64,000 bases of DNA from Kangiella marina (lineage in GTDB: Bacteria > Pseudomonadota > Gammaproteobacteria > Enterobacterales > Kangiellaceae): positions 1,695,232 through 1,759,231 of the forward strand of contig NZ_BAABFV010000001.1 of the NCBI RefSeq assembly GCF_039541235.1, given 5' to 3'. The position numbers were made by a program, and so were the translations under genes. Under the pieces are notes generated by a model. It searched no databases. It saw nothing but the letters and a program-made list of their open reading frames with translations, and was not told the origin of the DNA. Below are positions 8,564-18,122 of this stretch, in pieces; position 1 is the first letter of the stretch, and each line of letters starts with the position of its first letter.

Positions 8564-8651
8564 GTATGAATTCTCTCCTTGAACAGACTACCCCTGTGAA
8601 ATTCATACCTCTAGTGAGCAGGGCCAGTTATGATGCTGGCCCTGTTTTTTT
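8564..8651 (+). ncRNA. Candidate terminated small RNA or untranslated RNA divergent from cpxR
   Basis: The 370-base gap between cpxR and the DUF1853 gene carries a perfect 9-bp inverted repeat, GTATGAATT (8564-8572) with AATTCATAC (8599-8607), followed directly by a strong intrinsic terminator. No convincing plus-strand protein gene ends there. The layout, structured segment plus terminator and no ORF, is what an intergenic small RNA looks like. The 5' end and promoter are not identified. Divergent small RNAs or cpxP next to cpxRA are known in enterobacteria, which makes the position suggestive. Confidence 0.35.
8619..8651 (+). terminator. Strong intrinsic terminator with no evident upstream gene
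   Basis: CAGGGCCAG (8619-8627) pairs perfectly with CTGGCCCTG (8636-8644) around TTATGATG, followed by seven T residues. It is oriented to stop plus-strand transcription, although the nearest plus-strand gene upstream ends at 6260. Confidence 0.9.
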
Positions 8652-8710
8652 ATGGGCTGCTGCAAACTCCAACTTTTCTGCTATGATGGCCATACCTGAA
8701 GGATGCTTTC

Positions 8711-9595
8711 TTGAATGAGTCAATGAATCGCTATAACAATGATTTAGATTGGATGCTACATTCGCCAGAGCTACTGGCCTTAACCCACCACATGAGTACG
8801 GATGAGTTGATGAGCCGTATGCGGGTTTCTGACGACTTTATTTATGAAGATACGCACCGTCTGGGGGTTTATTTTGAACAGTTATGGCAGCATTTAACGC
8901 GTCATTGCGACAGCTTAGAAGTGATTCATCACAACCTTCAAGTGATCATTAATAAGCACACTTTTGGCGAGTTTGACTCTTTACTGCACGACAAGGTACT
9001 CAACAGTAATCTGCATTGTGAGCTGGCTGTTAAGTTTTATTTGCAAATTGGAACTGGTGATCAATTGAGTCACTGGGTTGGGCCTAACTTGCGAGACCGT
9101 TTCGATCACAAACATCAGCGTTTATTCGAGCATCAGCTGGCTCTATCCAAAGACGCGACCATAAAGCAGTGGCTAAGAGATCAAGAAATCACGGTCGATA
9201 GCGTCAAGGTGTTGACCCGTGGTCGCTTATTTTATCCATTGGATAGTTTCATGCAGGAAGATTTTAAATTTCCGCGTGAGATCAACCCCGAACACCTCAA
9301 AGGTTTTTGGACGACCTGGGAAGAGTTTGCTCACTTACAACTCAGTTCGAGTATCGACTGGTTTCTATTACCTAAGAAATACTGGCTTGCGGCTGTTAAT
9401 GAAGAAGAGGCTGCTGAGTTGACTCCTTTGGATGAGAAAGCGATTTTAGTGCATGGCCATAACGAGCGTTACGAGTTTCAGCGCGTCCAACAAGTGGTTG
9501 GTGTGCGCCAAGGAGAAGAAATTATGCGCGGCTTTGTCGTGACTACCGATTGGTTAAAGAAAGCTAAAGCCCGAGTGCTACGAGCGTCAGACTAA
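8711..9595 (+). CDS. DUF1853 family protein
   Basis: It is a soluble protein of 294 residues matching the DUF1853 pattern: LGVYFEQLWQHL (about 51-62), HCELAVKFYLQIG (about 102-114), WVGPNLRDRFDHKHQRLFEHQL (about 122-143), then a C-terminal half with LTRGRLFYP. Function is unknown in the family, although the conserved E-x-KFYL and D/K pattern has a nuclease-like look; that is inference only. The TTG start at 8711 is chosen because AAGGA lies 7 bases upstream. ATG 8723 would place that site 19 bases away. Confidence 0.82.
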   Translation: MNESMNRYNNDLDWMLHSPELLALTHHMSTDELMSRMRVSDDFIYEDTHRLGVYFEQLWQHLTRHCDSLEVIHHNLQVIINKHTFGEFDSLLHDKVLNSNLHCELAVKFYLQIGTGDQLSHWVGPNLRDRFDHKHQRLFEHQLALSKDATIKQWLRDQEITVDSVKVLTRGRLFYPLDSFMQEDFKFPREINPEHLKGFWTTWEEFAHLQLSSSIDWFLLPKKYWLAAVNEEEAAELTPLDEKAILVHGHNERYEFQRVQQVVGVRQGEEIMRGFVVTTDWLKKAKARVLRASD

Positions 9596-9620
9596 AGCTT
9601 TCTCTATCATAGGGAGAGCG

Positions 9621-11552
9621 TTATAGCTTTTCTTTGATCAGTTTTTCGACCACTGCAGGCTCTGCTAAGGTCGATGTGTCGCCAATGTTTTCGATATCGT
9701 CTTCAGCAATTTTCCGTAAAATTCGACGCATGATCTTGCCAGAGCGTGTTTTTGGCAAATCATCAGCGAACTGCAACTTATCTGGTTTGGCGATGGGGCC
9801 GATTTCTTTAGCGACATGAGCAATCAGTTCTTTTTGGAGTTCGTCAGACGCTGTTCTGCCTTTCATCAGGTTGACGTAAACGTAGATACCTTGCCCTTTA
9901 ATATCATGCGGGTAACCGACGACCGCTGCTTCTGCAACATCAGGATGAAGCACTAAAGCGCTTTCTATTTCGGCAGTGCCCATTCGGTGCCCGGAAACAT
10001 TAAGTACGTCATCCATGCGCCCAGTAATCCAGTAAAAACCATCACCATCACGTTGCGCGCCATCTCCAGAGAAATAGTATCCTGGGAACTGTGAAAAATA
10101 GGTGTCATAAAAGCGCTGATGATCACCCCACACCGAGCGCATTTGTCCCGGCCACGAATGTTTCATAACCAAACTGCCACTAGCCGCACCGTCTTGCTCG
10201 TTGGCGTCGGTATCGAGTAATGCTGGCTGGATTCCGAAGAATGGTCGCGTCGCTGAGCCTGGTTTGAGCGCTGTTGCGCCGGGTAATGGCGAAATCATGA
10301 TTCCGCCGGTTTCCGTTTGCCACCAGGTATCTACGATTGGGCAGCGTTTTTCGCCAACAACATTGTAGTACCATTCCCAAGCTTCTGGGTTAATCGGCTC
10401 ACCAACCGTACCCAGAATGCGCAACGATTGACGTGAAGTTTTAGTCACTGCCTCGTCACCGCCCGCCATCAATGCACGAATTGCGGTTGGTGCGGTGTAG
10501 AAAATACTGACTTTATGTTTATCAACAATGTCCCAAAAACGCGAAGCATTAGGGTAGTTGGGCACGCCTTCAAACATTACAGTGGTGGCGCCATTGGCTA
10601 ATGGGCCATAAAAAATATAAGAGTGGCCGGTGATCCAGCCTGCATCGGCAGTACACCAATAAATATCACCATCATGGTAATCAAAAATGTATTGATGGGT
10701 CATGGCGGTGTAAAGCAGGTAGCCCCCCGTGGTGTGCATCACACCTTTGGGCTGGCCGGTAGAGCCTGAGGTATAAAGAATAAACAGCGGATCTTCAGCG
10801 TCCATCACTTCCGGTGAGCACTCTGTTTCCATATCCTTTTTGAATTCGTTGTAATCGACGTCACGCTCATTATCCCACGCGGTTTCATTGCCCTGACTTT
10901 TAACCACCATTACCGTGTGAACATTCGGGCAACCGGCCAGTGCCTCGTCGGCATTGGCTTTGAGAGGCACTTGCTTGCCCCCTCTAACGCCAGCATCAGC
11001 CGTGACCAGTACCTGACAGTCGCTATCGAGTATTCGGCTTTTTAGGGCTTCCGGCGAAAAACCACCGAAGACAACTGAATGGATCGCACCAATTCTGGCG
11101 CAAGCTAACATGGCATAACCCACCTCAGGAATCATCGGCATGTAAATGCAGACCCGGTCGCCTTTTTTGACGCCGCGAGCTTTTAGAGCGTTTGCAAAAC
11201 GGCACACCTCATCGTGCAGTTCTTGGAAGCTTATGTAGCGTTGTTGGTTCGGCTCGTCCCCTTCCCAAATAATGGCCGTGTGATCAGCTTTATCCTTGAG
11301 GTGGCGGTCAATGCAATTATAAGACGCATTTAATTTGCCACCTTCGAACCAGTTAATGTCAGCTTTATGATAATCGACACGACTCACGGTATCCCATGGC
11401 TCAAACCAGTCAATAAACTGATGTGCCATGCGTGACCAAAATTTATCAGGATCTTGAACCGACTGTTGATACATGCGGTGATAAGTATCCTCATCAACAT
11501 GGGGGGGATGCTGAGGATTTTTGATAATGGGATAGGTTTTCGCCTCTGACAT
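9621..11552 (-). CDS. acs: Acetyl-CoA synthetase (AMP-forming)
   Basis: It activates acetate to acetyl-CoA through acetyl-AMP. About 643 residues, the full family length. The P-loop-like [18 protein letters not shown], the [11 protein letters not shown] block, the [10 protein letters not shown] motif, [17 protein letters not shown], and the C-terminal [15 protein letters not shown] with the catalytic, acetylation-regulated lysine are all present. ATG 11552 (MSEAKTYP) is chosen because AAGGAG lies 8 bases upstream; the longer open frame from 11618 lacks such a site. It is convergent with the DUF1853 gene. Likely supports acetate assimilation and amino-acid-derived carbon flow. Confidence 0.97.
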   Translation of the reverse strand: MSEAKTYPIIKNPQHPPHVDEDTYHRMYQQSVQDPDKFWSRMAHQFIDWFEPWDTVSRVDYHKADINWFEGGKLNASYNCIDRHLKDKADHTAIIWEGDEPNQQRYISFQELHDEVCRFANALKARGVKKGDRVCIYMPMIPEVGYAMLACARIGAIHSVVFGGFSPEALKSRILDSDCQVLVTADAGVRGGKQVPLKANADEALAGCPNVHTVMVVKSQGNETAWDNERDVDYNEFKKDMETECSPEVMDAEDPLFILYTSGSTGQPKGVMHTTGGYLLYTAMTHQYIFDYHDGDIYWCTADAGWITGHSYIFYGPLANGATTVMFEGVPNYPNASRFWDIVDKHKVSIFYTAPTAIRALMAGGDEAVTKTSRQSLRILGTVGEPINPEAWEWYYNVVGEKRCPIVDTWWQTETGGIMISPLPGATALKPGSATRPFFGIQPALLDTDANEQDGAASGSLVMKHSWPGQMRSVWGDHQRFYDTYFSQFPGYYFSGDGAQRDGDGFYWITGRMDDVLNVSGHRMGTAEIESALVLHPDVAEAAVVGYPHDIKGQGIYVYVNLMKGRTASDELQKELIAHVAKEIGPIAKPDKLQFADDLPKTRSGKIMRRILRKIAEDDIENIGDTSTLAEPAVVEKLIKEKL

Positions 11553-11641
11553 TGCTGACTCCTTCGGACCAATCTTTTTTATACTTTTGGCGTAAATCAA
11601 AGTCTCAGCATAAACCAAATTAGGAGAGATTGAAATTGTAA

Positions 11642-12271
11642 CTATCGGTTGTATTCGTTAGGGTCCCATGCTTTTATTGGATAGCCTTTAGTGCATAACC
11701 TTTCGTTTAAAAGCTTGTATTTTGTTGAGTAATACACTTGAATCGCGTTGTTGTTGCTAATTGAATGAAGCTCATCGCAGTAGTTACGCAGTTTTTTTAG
11801 CTCTCTACATAGTTTTACGGCAGTAATAATTAGCTTAATGGTTTTATCTTTTAAAAGCTCTTGAAGCTTAAGTTCTTGTTCATTGGCAAAGCTATCAAGC
11901 TTAGAATAGTCAGGTATTATATACTGCCATGCTGGTAATGGATCAGAGATTAAAACTTCAGAAAGGTTGGACTCATCACCATTGATTGTAATTTGTATGT
12001 TGTTCAAAATAATTTGAATATCAGAGTCTATTTTTTCTAGTGACTGTATTAGCGAAGATTGGCTGATTTGATTTTTTAAGTTTTGTAATTGTGTATTAGT
12101 TTGATTATTCGATGCTCTTATTTGCCAAATAGCAAGCAGTATGGCTATGGGTGATAAGACACCAGCGGCATAAGAGTTATAAGTAGATAGAAAGCTTAGT
12201 TCAATAAAGAAAGGTAGACAAAGCAAAGCTAATATTATTAGTACTACGATAATTATTGATTTAAGATTCAT
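11642..12271 (-). CDS. Hypothetical membrane protein overlapping panC
   Basis: No family is recognised. Two N-terminal hydrophobic helices (about 5-25 and 33-50) are followed by a cytoplasmic helical region of about 150 residues rich in Asn, Gln, Leu and Ile ([19 protein letters not shown]), with coiled-coil character. The ATGA overlap with the panC stop implies translational coupling. The gene is clearly richer in A+T than its neighbours and does not belong to pantothenate synthesis, which suggests later insertion at the operon end. Confidence 0.65.
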   Translation of the reverse strand: MNLKSIIIVVLIILALLCLPFFIELSFLSTYNSYAAGVLSPIAILLAIWQIRASNNQTNTQLQNLKNQISQSSLIQSLEKIDSDIQIILNNIQITINGDESNLSEVLISDPLPAWQYIIPDYSKLDSFANEQELKLQELLKDKTIKLIITAVKLCRELKKLRNYCDELHSISNNNAIQVYYSTKYKLLNERLCTKGYPIKAWDPNEYNR

Positions 12272-13131
12272 AATTGGACTGTTAAGTTGTCGATGAGGCG
12301 AACCTTGCCTAAAAACGCTGCCGCTAAGATCACCAGATCGGTATCGCTGGTTTCTGCGACTTTGAGGCTGTCAGCTTGGCTGATGTTGAAGTAGTCAACA
12401 CGAAAGCCTTGGTCGGTTAATTGCTGCGCGGCGTTTTGTTCGACTAAGTCAAAGCTTAAAGCGTGCTCTTCCAGTTGTTTTTTGGCCCATTGCAAAGTGC
12501 GGTAAATGGCGGCGGCTTGATCCTTTTCTTCTTGAGATAAGTAACCATTGCGCGAGCTCATGGCCAGGCCGTTATCTTCGCGCAAAATAGGTGCACCGAT
12601 GATCTCTACGGGAATGTTTAGATCTTTCACCATGCGGCGAATAATCGCTAGCTGTTGGAAGTCCTTTTGACCAAAGACTGCAACGTCGGGGCGTACCATA
12701 TTGAACAGTTTACTGACGATAGTGGTGACGCCGTCAAAGTGGCCGGGTCTGGATGCGCCGCAATGATTTTTGCCAAGCTCATCGACGTGAACTCGGGTTA
12801 GATTGGGTCGCGCTTTGTTTTGTGCAAAGCCGGGATAAACCTCTTCGACGTTCGGCGCGAAAACGATGTCGGCTTGTTGGCTTTTTAATTGCTCGCAGTC
12901 GTTGTCAAAAGTTCTCGGGTAGGAGTCAAAATCTTCATTAGGCCCAAACTGGGTGGGATTGACGAAAATACTGACCACGATCACGTCGGATAGCGTTTTG
13001 GCTTTTTCGACCAGACTCAAGTGCCCTTGATGGAGATTGCCCATAGTCGGGACGAAACCAATGCGATTCCCGCTTTTGCGGTGTGCTATAAGCGCCTTTT
13101 GTAGCTCGTCAATGGTGTTAACGATAATCAT
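12268..13131 (-). CDS. panC: Pantoate-beta-alanine ligase
   Basis: PanC joins pantoate and beta-alanine using ATP, the last step of pantothenate synthesis. The 287 residues carry FVPTMGNLHQGHLSLV (HIGH-like motif near 26-41), VSIFVNPTQFGPNEDFDSYP, the FGQKDFQQLAIIRRMV block, and REDNGLAMSSRNGYL with the KMSKS-equivalent loop. It lies 14 bases after panB on the same strand, and its stop overlaps the start of the downstream hypothetical gene. Confidence 0.97.
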   Translation of the reverse strand: MIIVNTIDELQKALIAHRKSGNRIGFVPTMGNLHQGHLSLVEKAKTLSDVIVVSIFVNPTQFGPNEDFDSYPRTFDNDCEQLKSQQADIVFAPNVEEVYPGFAQNKARPNLTRVHVDELGKNHCGASRPGHFDGVTTIVSKLFNMVRPDVAVFGQKDFQQLAIIRRMVKDLNIPVEIIGAPILREDNGLAMSSRNGYLSQEEKDQAAAIYRTLQWAKKQLEEHALSFDLVEQNAAQQLTDQGFRVDYFNISQADSLKVAETSDTDLVILAAAFLGKVRLIDNLTVQL

Positions 13132-13145
13132 GATAGGAGATTCAC

Positions 13146-13940
13146 TTAATCAAAAGAGTGCTCTGCGGCTGGGAATGTTTTCGACTTAACGTCATCATGG
13201 TACAGCTGGATCGCTGCTTTGATGTCACCCTTAGCATCAGCCATAAAATTGCGCACAAATTTGGCTTGAAACGGTGAAATCCCCAACATGTCGTGCAGAA
13301 CCAAGACTTGGCCATCAACATCAACGCCTGCGCCGATACCCATCACTGGAATAGACAGCGCTTCAGTAATCTGTTTGGCCAAATCGCTCGGGACACATTC
13401 CAGCACCAGCATTCGAGCCCCTGCGGCTTCAAGACTTTTGGCGTCATCGAGCATGGCTTGTGCAGTCGCGTCATCACGGCCTTGTACCTTAAAGCCGCCT
13501 AGCGCATCGACCGATTGTGGCGTTAGCCCTAAGTGAGTACAGACTGGAATACCTCGCTCAGTCAGGCCGCGAATCGTATCCAGTAACCAAGCACCGCCTT
13601 CGAGTTTGACCATCTGCGCGCCAGCTTGCATGATGCGGCGAGCCGTGTCGTAGGCTTCCTCTGGTGTGCTATAAGTCATGTAAGGCATGTCACCAATGAT
13701 CAGGCAGTTCTTATTGCCGCGTGATACGCATTCGATATGGTATTCCATTTGCTCCAGCGTCACTGGGACGGTGGTTTGCTGACCTTGAATGACATTGCCG
13801 AGTGAATCGCCAACCAAAATGGTATCAATACCAACCTCCGACATAACGCTGGCAAAAGTCGCGTCGTAAGCCGTTAAGCAGGTGAATTTTTCGCCGGCGG
13901 CTTTGAGCTTTTCAATGTGACTAATACTCGTGAATTTCAT
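13146..13940 (-). CDS. panB: 3-methyl-2-oxobutanoate hydroxymethyltransferase
   Basis: PanB makes ketopantoate from alpha-ketoisovalerate and methylene-tetrahydrofolate. It has 264 residues with the TIM-barrel hallmarks LTAYDATFASVMSEVGID, VGDSLGNVIQGQQTTVPVTL (metal and substrate loop, about 43-62), GDMPYMTY, KLEGGAWL, HLGLTPQSVDALGGFKVQGR, LVLECVPSDLAKQIT and VMGIGAGVDVDGQVLVLHDMLG. It is adjacent to panC and downstream of a deoxynucleoside kinase. Confidence 0.97.
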   Translation of the reverse strand: MKFTSISHIEKLKAAGEKFTCLTAYDATFASVMSEVGIDTILVGDSLGNVIQGQQTTVPVTLEQMEYHIECVSRGNKNCLIIGDMPYMTYSTPEEAYDTARRIMQAGAQMVKLEGGAWLLDTIRGLTERGIPVCTHLGLTPQSVDALGGFKVQGRDDATAQAMLDDAKSLEAAGARMLVLECVPSDLAKQITEALSIPVMGIGAGVDVDGQVLVLHDMLGISPFQAKFVRNFMADAKGDIKAAIQLYHDDVKSKTFPAAEHSFD

Positions 13941-13964
13941 CAGAATTCTCTGTTATTTCTTCAA

Positions 13965-14615
13965 TTAAACTGCTGGATGAGGGTTAAAATAATTTCGCCC
14001 AGAGTCTGTCGTGTGGATCTGCTCCAACAGCATTTCAAAATCTTTTTCGTTTTCCACTAAATCAATGCCTGAAGCATTCACGATCAGCAGTGGTGATTCG
14101 TGATAATAGTAGAAAAAATCCGTATACGCATCGCAAATGGTTTGCAGATACTCTTGGCTTATCGGTGCTTCTTCTCGACGCCCACGCTTTTTGATGCGAT
14201 CTGAAAGTACTGATACTGGAGCTTGTAAGTAAATGACCAGATCCGGTTTCGGCGCATCAATCGTGAGATTGTCGTAGACCTGCTCATACAAGCGGAGTTC
14301 TTCTTCATCCAGTGTCGAGCGAGCAAATAAACGGTCTTTATCCATCAAATAGTCTGCCACACGAAGCGGTGTGAACATATCCGACTGGCGCACTTCTTGC
14401 AGTTGGCGTGCGCGCTGAAATAAAAAGTACAGCTGAGTCGGTAGCGCTCCCGCTTTGGGATCTTGATAAAAACGCTCTAAAAAGGGATTTTCTTCAGCTT
14501 CTTCAAGAATGAGTTCACTGCCAAGCACTTCGGATAACTTACGAGCTAGAGTGGTTTTTCCAACCCCGATAGGCCCTTCAACCGCAATAAAGTTATGTGG
14601 AATCTTGATGTTCAT
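13965..14615 (-). CDS. Deoxynucleoside kinase family protein
   Basis: It is a dNK-type P-loop kinase of 216 residues. The Walker A GPIGVGKTT is at 14-22. A substrate-binding EEAEENPFLERFYQDP segment, an ADYLMDKDRLFARSTL block with the DRS-like motif, and the lid KKRGRREE are also present. Such genes sit beside folK and panB in many gammaproteobacteria and are thought to phosphorylate deoxynucleosides for salvage. Specificity cannot be judged from sequence alone. 16 bases separate it from folK. Confidence 0.88.
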   Translation of the reverse strand: MNIKIPHNFIAVEGPIGVGKTTLARKLSEVLGSELILEEAEENPFLERFYQDPKAGALPTQLYFLFQRARQLQEVRQSDMFTPLRVADYLMDKDRLFARSTLDEEELRLYEQVYDNLTIDAPKPDLVIYLQAPVSVLSDRIKKRGRREEAPISQEYLQTICDAYTDFFYYYHESPLLIVNASGIDLVENEKDFEMLLEQIHTTDSGRNYFNPHPAV

Positions 14616-14631
14616 ACTGACTCAGGGTCTC

Positions 14632-15129
14632 CTAGTCTTTTATCGTTATCTTTTCTAACTGGTAATGCTCACACTGCTGCAGTGCTTTGTCGATGTGTTC
14701 GCCATCGGGAAAGGTCAGCTCAGGGCTGATTTCAGCCAATGGCAGCAACACAAAGTCGCGTTGTTTGGCGCCATAGTGTGGCAGAGTTAATCGCTCTGTC
14801 TGCATGATTGTATGATCGTAGAGCACAATATCCAAATCAATTGTGCGCGCCCCCCAGTGTTCATGTCGAACTCGACCTTGTTGTTTTTCAATAGCTTGTA
14901 GCCTATCCAGAAGCTCAAGAGGCTCAAGATGGGTATGTACTTTGCAGACCGCGTTAACGAAGGATGGTTGATCTTGTGGCCCCATAGGAGCGCTTTGGTA
15001 AAAGCTGGAATAGGCCAGAAGGTAGCTCAGAGGGAGTTGATCAATCGCTAACAAGGCCGCTTTAATTTGTTCAAGCGGTTGATGTAAATTACTGCCCAGA
15101 GCGATATAGCTAACGACTGGCTGCTGCAT
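14632..15129 (-). CDS. folK: 2-amino-4-hydroxy-6-hydroxymethyldihydropteridine pyrophosphokinase
   Basis: HPPK, the pyrophosphokinase step of folate synthesis. 165 residues: YIALGSNLHQPLEQIKAAL at 8-26, SSFYQSAPMGPQDQPSFVNAV, and the signature RHEHWGARTIDLDIVLYD with the magnesium-binding DLD. PHYGAKQRDFVLLPLAEI follows (family usually P-H-x-R-x-x-R-x-F). It begins 8 bases downstream of pcnB, fitting the common pcnB-folK pair. Confidence 0.96.
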   Translation of the reverse strand: MQQPVVSYIALGSNLHQPLEQIKAALLAIDQLPLSYLLAYSSFYQSAPMGPQDQPSFVNAVCKVHTHLEPLELLDRLQAIEKQQGRVRHEHWGARTIDLDIVLYDHTIMQTERLTLPHYGAKQRDFVLLPLAEISPELTFPDGEHIDKALQQCEHYQLEKITIKD

Positions 15130-15137
15130 TTTAAATC

Positions 15138-16472
15138 CTAGTTATTACCTTTAGGCTTGCGTCGACGCTTCGATTTACGGCGTTTATTTTTGGGTAACAT
15201 GGCACGCTGAGTGTCTTTATCGGCGTCTTGGAATTCGGTCCACCAGTCCGCCACTTCTCGCAGCGATGGGTCGGATTCAGCGCGGAGTAACAAGAAGTCA
15301 TAGCCCGCACGAAAACGTGGATGGTTTAATACTGACCATACTTTTTTACCATGGCGCTGAGGAAGGCGAGCTTGAAGTGCCCATATATCCCGAATCACTA
15401 AACTGTAGCGTTTTGGAATGGAGATATGCTGACTTTGTTCACCCAACATATGCCCCATGCTTTTAAAGAAGGCATCGTTAAAATTCATGCCTTTCGTTTC
15501 GAGTTGGTGAGCGCGCTCTAGCAGAGGCTGCCATAAAAATACAGCGATCAAAAATGCAGGGTTTACTGTGTTGTCACTGGCGATGCGTTTGTCGGTGTTC
15601 TCCAGTGCGGCGTGAATAAAGACATCAAAATCTTGATGCTCTGCCAATAAAGTATCGGTCGCCGGAAAGAGTTTTTGCAGTAAGTCGTGTGCTTGTAACG
15701 CCTTAAAGGTGGCTTCACCCTTCCCAGAAAGAAACATTTTCCGGTATTCTTCAAATAAACGAGCCGCTGGGACCTGCTCTAATAATGGTGCTAATTCTGA
15801 AATTGGAGCCAAACTTTTGGGCTCAATCGTTAAGTCTAACTTAACTGCTAATCGTACGGCTCGAAGCATGCGAACCGGGTCTTCACGATAACGTGTTTCA
15901 GGATCGCCGATCATGCGCAGTTGACGCTTTCGTAAATCGGTCAGTCCATTGCAATAATCGTGAACACTAAAGTCTTTGACGCTGTAATACAGTGCGTTAA
16001 CCGTGAAATCCCGGCGCTCAGCGTCTTCTTCGATGGTGCCATAAACGTTATCACGCAGAATCATGCCATCTTTGGCTTGCTGAATATTGCTGTCACAGTG
16101 CGCGCGAAAGGTGGCTACTTCGATAATGTCGCGGCCAAACATGATATGAACCAACTTAAAGCGACGGCCAATGATGCGGCTGTTGCGGAACAAGCTGCGA
16201 ATTTGTTCGGGGGTGGCGTTGGTGGTGATATCAAAGTCTTTGGGCTGTAATCCCAATAAGATGTCACGAACTCCACCGCCGACTAAATAAGCGTCATAGC
16301 CTGCTTTATTTAAGCGATAGAGTACTTTCAGCGCGTTGTCACTGATGTTTTTACGTGAAACGGTATGTTGGTCACGAGGAATGATGTGGCTTGGTTGAGT
16401 CATGTTAGTGCTTGAGTTGCTTTGTTGCTTGTTGTTGGCACCAGAGAACCACCGTTTTAATGTTGAGATCAA
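15138..16472 (-). CDS. pcnB: Poly(A) polymerase I
   Basis: It adds 3' poly(A) tails that mark RNA for decay. 444 residues. The nucleotidyltransferase core has LVGGGVRDILLGLQPKDFDITTNATPEQ (about 62-89), with the DFD metal ligands, then RRDFTVNALYYS and REDPVRMLRAVRLAVKL. The C-terminus is a strongly basic tail (KNKRRKSKRRRKPKGN), as in E. coli PcnB. Start is TTG 16472; an in-frame ATG at 16403 would leave MTQPSHIIPRDQHT, but the longer form matches the length of known N-termini. Confidence 0.95.
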   Translation of the reverse strand: MISTLKRWFSGANNKQQSNSSTNMTQPSHIIPRDQHTVSRKNISDNALKVLYRLNKAGYDAYLVGGGVRDILLGLQPKDFDITTNATPEQIRSLFRNSRIIGRRFKLVHIMFGRDIIEVATFRAHCDSNIQQAKDGMILRDNVYGTIEEDAERRDFTVNALYYSVKDFSVHDYCNGLTDLRKRQLRMIGDPETRYREDPVRMLRAVRLAVKLDLTIEPKSLAPISELAPLLEQVPAARLFEEYRKMFLSGKGEATFKALQAHDLLQKLFPATDTLLAEHQDFDVFIHAALENTDKRIASDNTVNPAFLIAVFLWQPLLERAHQLETKGMNFNDAFFKSMGHMLGEQSQHISIPKRYSLVIRDIWALQARLPQRHGKKVWSVLNHPRFRAGYDFLLLRAESDPSLREVADWWTEFQDADKDTQRAMLPKNKRRKSKRRRKPKGNN

Positions 16473-16524
16473 TGCGCTTCATTAGTTATGGGTTACTTTC
16501 AATGCTGCAATAATAGCATAGACC

Positions 16525-17490
16525 CTAATCAAAATAAGGTATTTGTTGTTGGCGCGGGATGCTTTCTAGTGAAAAGTGCTCAATCGCCCAGTCGATAATA
16601 ATTTCCGGAGGTTCTTGTCGAAGTGAGACCGGCGGCTTTTGTCCCAAAAATGCAATGGCTTGGTGCAGCTGATGACTGGCGCGAGAGGCTTCAATAGGCT
16701 CCGCATGGTTTTGTTTTGACAGCTTGTTACCGTCTTCATTAATGGCGAGTGGCAGGTGATACCAAAGCGGTGCGGGCTTATCTAATACCTCATACAGGCG
16801 TAACTGACGTGGCGTTGAGTCGAGTAAATCAATGCCGCGAACGACATGATCAATACCTGAATCGATATCATCGACCACCACTGCAAGCTGATACGCAATC
16901 AGGCCATCTTTGCGTTTAACCGTGAAGTCTTCATGATACAGACTGTTGTCGAATTGGCAGTGACCTTGGATCTGATCAAAAAAATCATACTCTCGCTGTC
17001 CATGACGTAACTTCCAAGCTACCTCACCGTCAAAGCTCAACCGTTTGTCCTGGCAAATATTCGGATAACGACCATCGTCGCTTAATTGGTTGACTTTTTT
17101 ACGAGTGCAGTCGCAGGCATACAATAAGTCAGCCTGCTTCAACTCTTCTAAAATGTCGTTGAAACGAGGGATATTATCGCTTTGATAAATGATGGGGCCG
17201 TCCCAGTGCAGACCAAAAGATTCAAGTTGTCGCAGAATGGTATCGGCGGCACCTTCAATTTCACGAGGAGGGTCAATGTCTTCAATCCGTACTTGCCACT
17301 CGGCACCATAATGTCTGGCGACTAAGTAACTGCCCACCGCAGCAACTAATGAGCCGAAGTGTAAAGGGCCAGAAGGTGAGGGCGCGAAACGGCCTCGTAG
17401 CGATGGCTTAGTAGCGGTTGCAGAAGATAGACCGAACTCACTGTTATCATGAGTTCGGGAATTCTTTGAATCTTTCGGTGTTGCAGGCAT
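16525..17490 (-). CDS. gluQ: Glutamyl-Q tRNA(Asp) synthetase
   Basis: It attaches glutamate to the queuosine base of tRNA-Asp; it is a GluRS catalytic-domain paralogue without an anticodon-binding domain. RFAPSPSGPLHFGSLVAA (HIGH-type motif), RIEDIDPPRE, a zinc site with cysteines in YACDCTRKKV and YPNICQDK, and the NKLSKQNHA (KMSKS-type) loop are visible. At 321 residues it is slightly longer than usual because of an N-terminal Ser/Thr-rich extension of about 30 residues. Its first base overlaps the last base of dksA, and the dksA-gluQ pair is typical of gammaproteobacteria. Confidence 0.95.
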   Translation of the reverse strand: MPATPKDSKNSRTHDNSEFGLSSATATKPSLRGRFAPSPSGPLHFGSLVAAVGSYLVARHYGAEWQVRIEDIDPPREIEGAADTILRQLESFGLHWDGPIIYQSDNIPRFNDILEELKQADLLYACDCTRKKVNQLSDDGRYPNICQDKRLSFDGEVAWKLRHGQREYDFFDQIQGHCQFDNSLYHEDFTVKRKDGLIAYQLAVVVDDIDSGIDHVVRGIDLLDSTPRQLRLYEVLDKPAPLWYHLPLAINEDGNKLSKQNHAEPIEASRASHQLHQAIAFLGQKPPVSLRQEPPEIIIDWAIEHFSLESIPRQQQIPYFD

Positions 17491-17936
17491 TAACTGCCGT
17501 ATTGACGCTCTTTAATTTCGTCGAGAGTTTTGCAGTCAATACAAAGCTCAGCCGTTGGGCGAGCCTCTAAACGACGAATACCAATTTCGATACCGCATGA
17601 CTCGCAGTAACCGTATTCATCATCATCAATTTTACCGATAGACTGAATAATTTTCTTTAGAAGCTTACGCTCACGGTCGCGAGTACGAAGCTCTAGTGAA
17701 AACTCTTCTTCTTGGGATGCGCGATCAACAGGATCAGGGAAGTTTGCCGCTTCGTCTTGCATGTGATGCACAGTGCGATCAACTTCTTCCATCAACTGAC
17801 GCTTCCATTCATTTAGGATATGACGGAAATGCTCATACTGAGCATCGTTCATGTATTCTTCGCCTTTCTTCTCGTTGTAAGGCTTAATTCCTAATTTTTC
17901 TAAGGTTGTGTTTGTAGCTGTTTTTTTACGTGGCAT
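17490..17936 (-). CDS. dksA: RNA polymerase-binding transcription factor DksA
   Basis: DksA works with ppGpp to control rRNA and amino-acid promoters. 148 residues: a coiled-coil with the acidic tip (residues around 70-75, FPDPVDRASQEEEFSLELRTRDRERKL split across the tip) and the C-terminal zinc finger CESCGIEIG...CIDCKTLDEIKE with all four cysteines. The tip aspartates in DPVDRAS are retained. Its relevance here is direct: the window also carries an rRNA operon whose promoters have GC-rich discriminators. Confidence 0.97.
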   Translation of the reverse strand: MPRKKTATNTTLEKLGIKPYNEKKGEEYMNDAQYEHFRHILNEWKRQLMEEVDRTVHHMQDEAANFPDPVDRASQEEEFSLELRTRDRERKLLKKIIQSIGKIDDDEYGYCESCGIEIGIRRLEARPTAELCIDCKTLDEIKERQYGS

Positions 17937-18122
17937 CTAATTCAATGCTCCATTTACTTTATGGTAACTTCCGACTCAAGGTCAGCCCACTTTTCATTTG
18001 TGCATTGACAAACTTTTAAAAAAGTGAAAGAGGGATATTAGCCCTCAAAGTACCAATTGAAAAGCCAAATTTGCCAAAATTGGGCAAATTTTTCACAGTT
18101 TTCAGCTAACCAGTTGATATTG

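Noticed and set aside
8566..8718. 50-codon plus-strand reading frame crossing the terminator upstream of the DUF1853 gene
   Set aside because: It starts inside one arm of the inverted repeat, reads straight through a strong intrinsic terminator, has no ribosome site and no recognisable protein.
9600..9618. Imperfect hairpin between the DUF1853 gene and acs as a terminator
   Set aside because: The stem needs two G-T pairs and there is no T-run on either strand.
15960..16250. 96-codon frame opposite pcnB
   Set aside because: Antisense shadow of the conserved nucleotidyltransferase domain.
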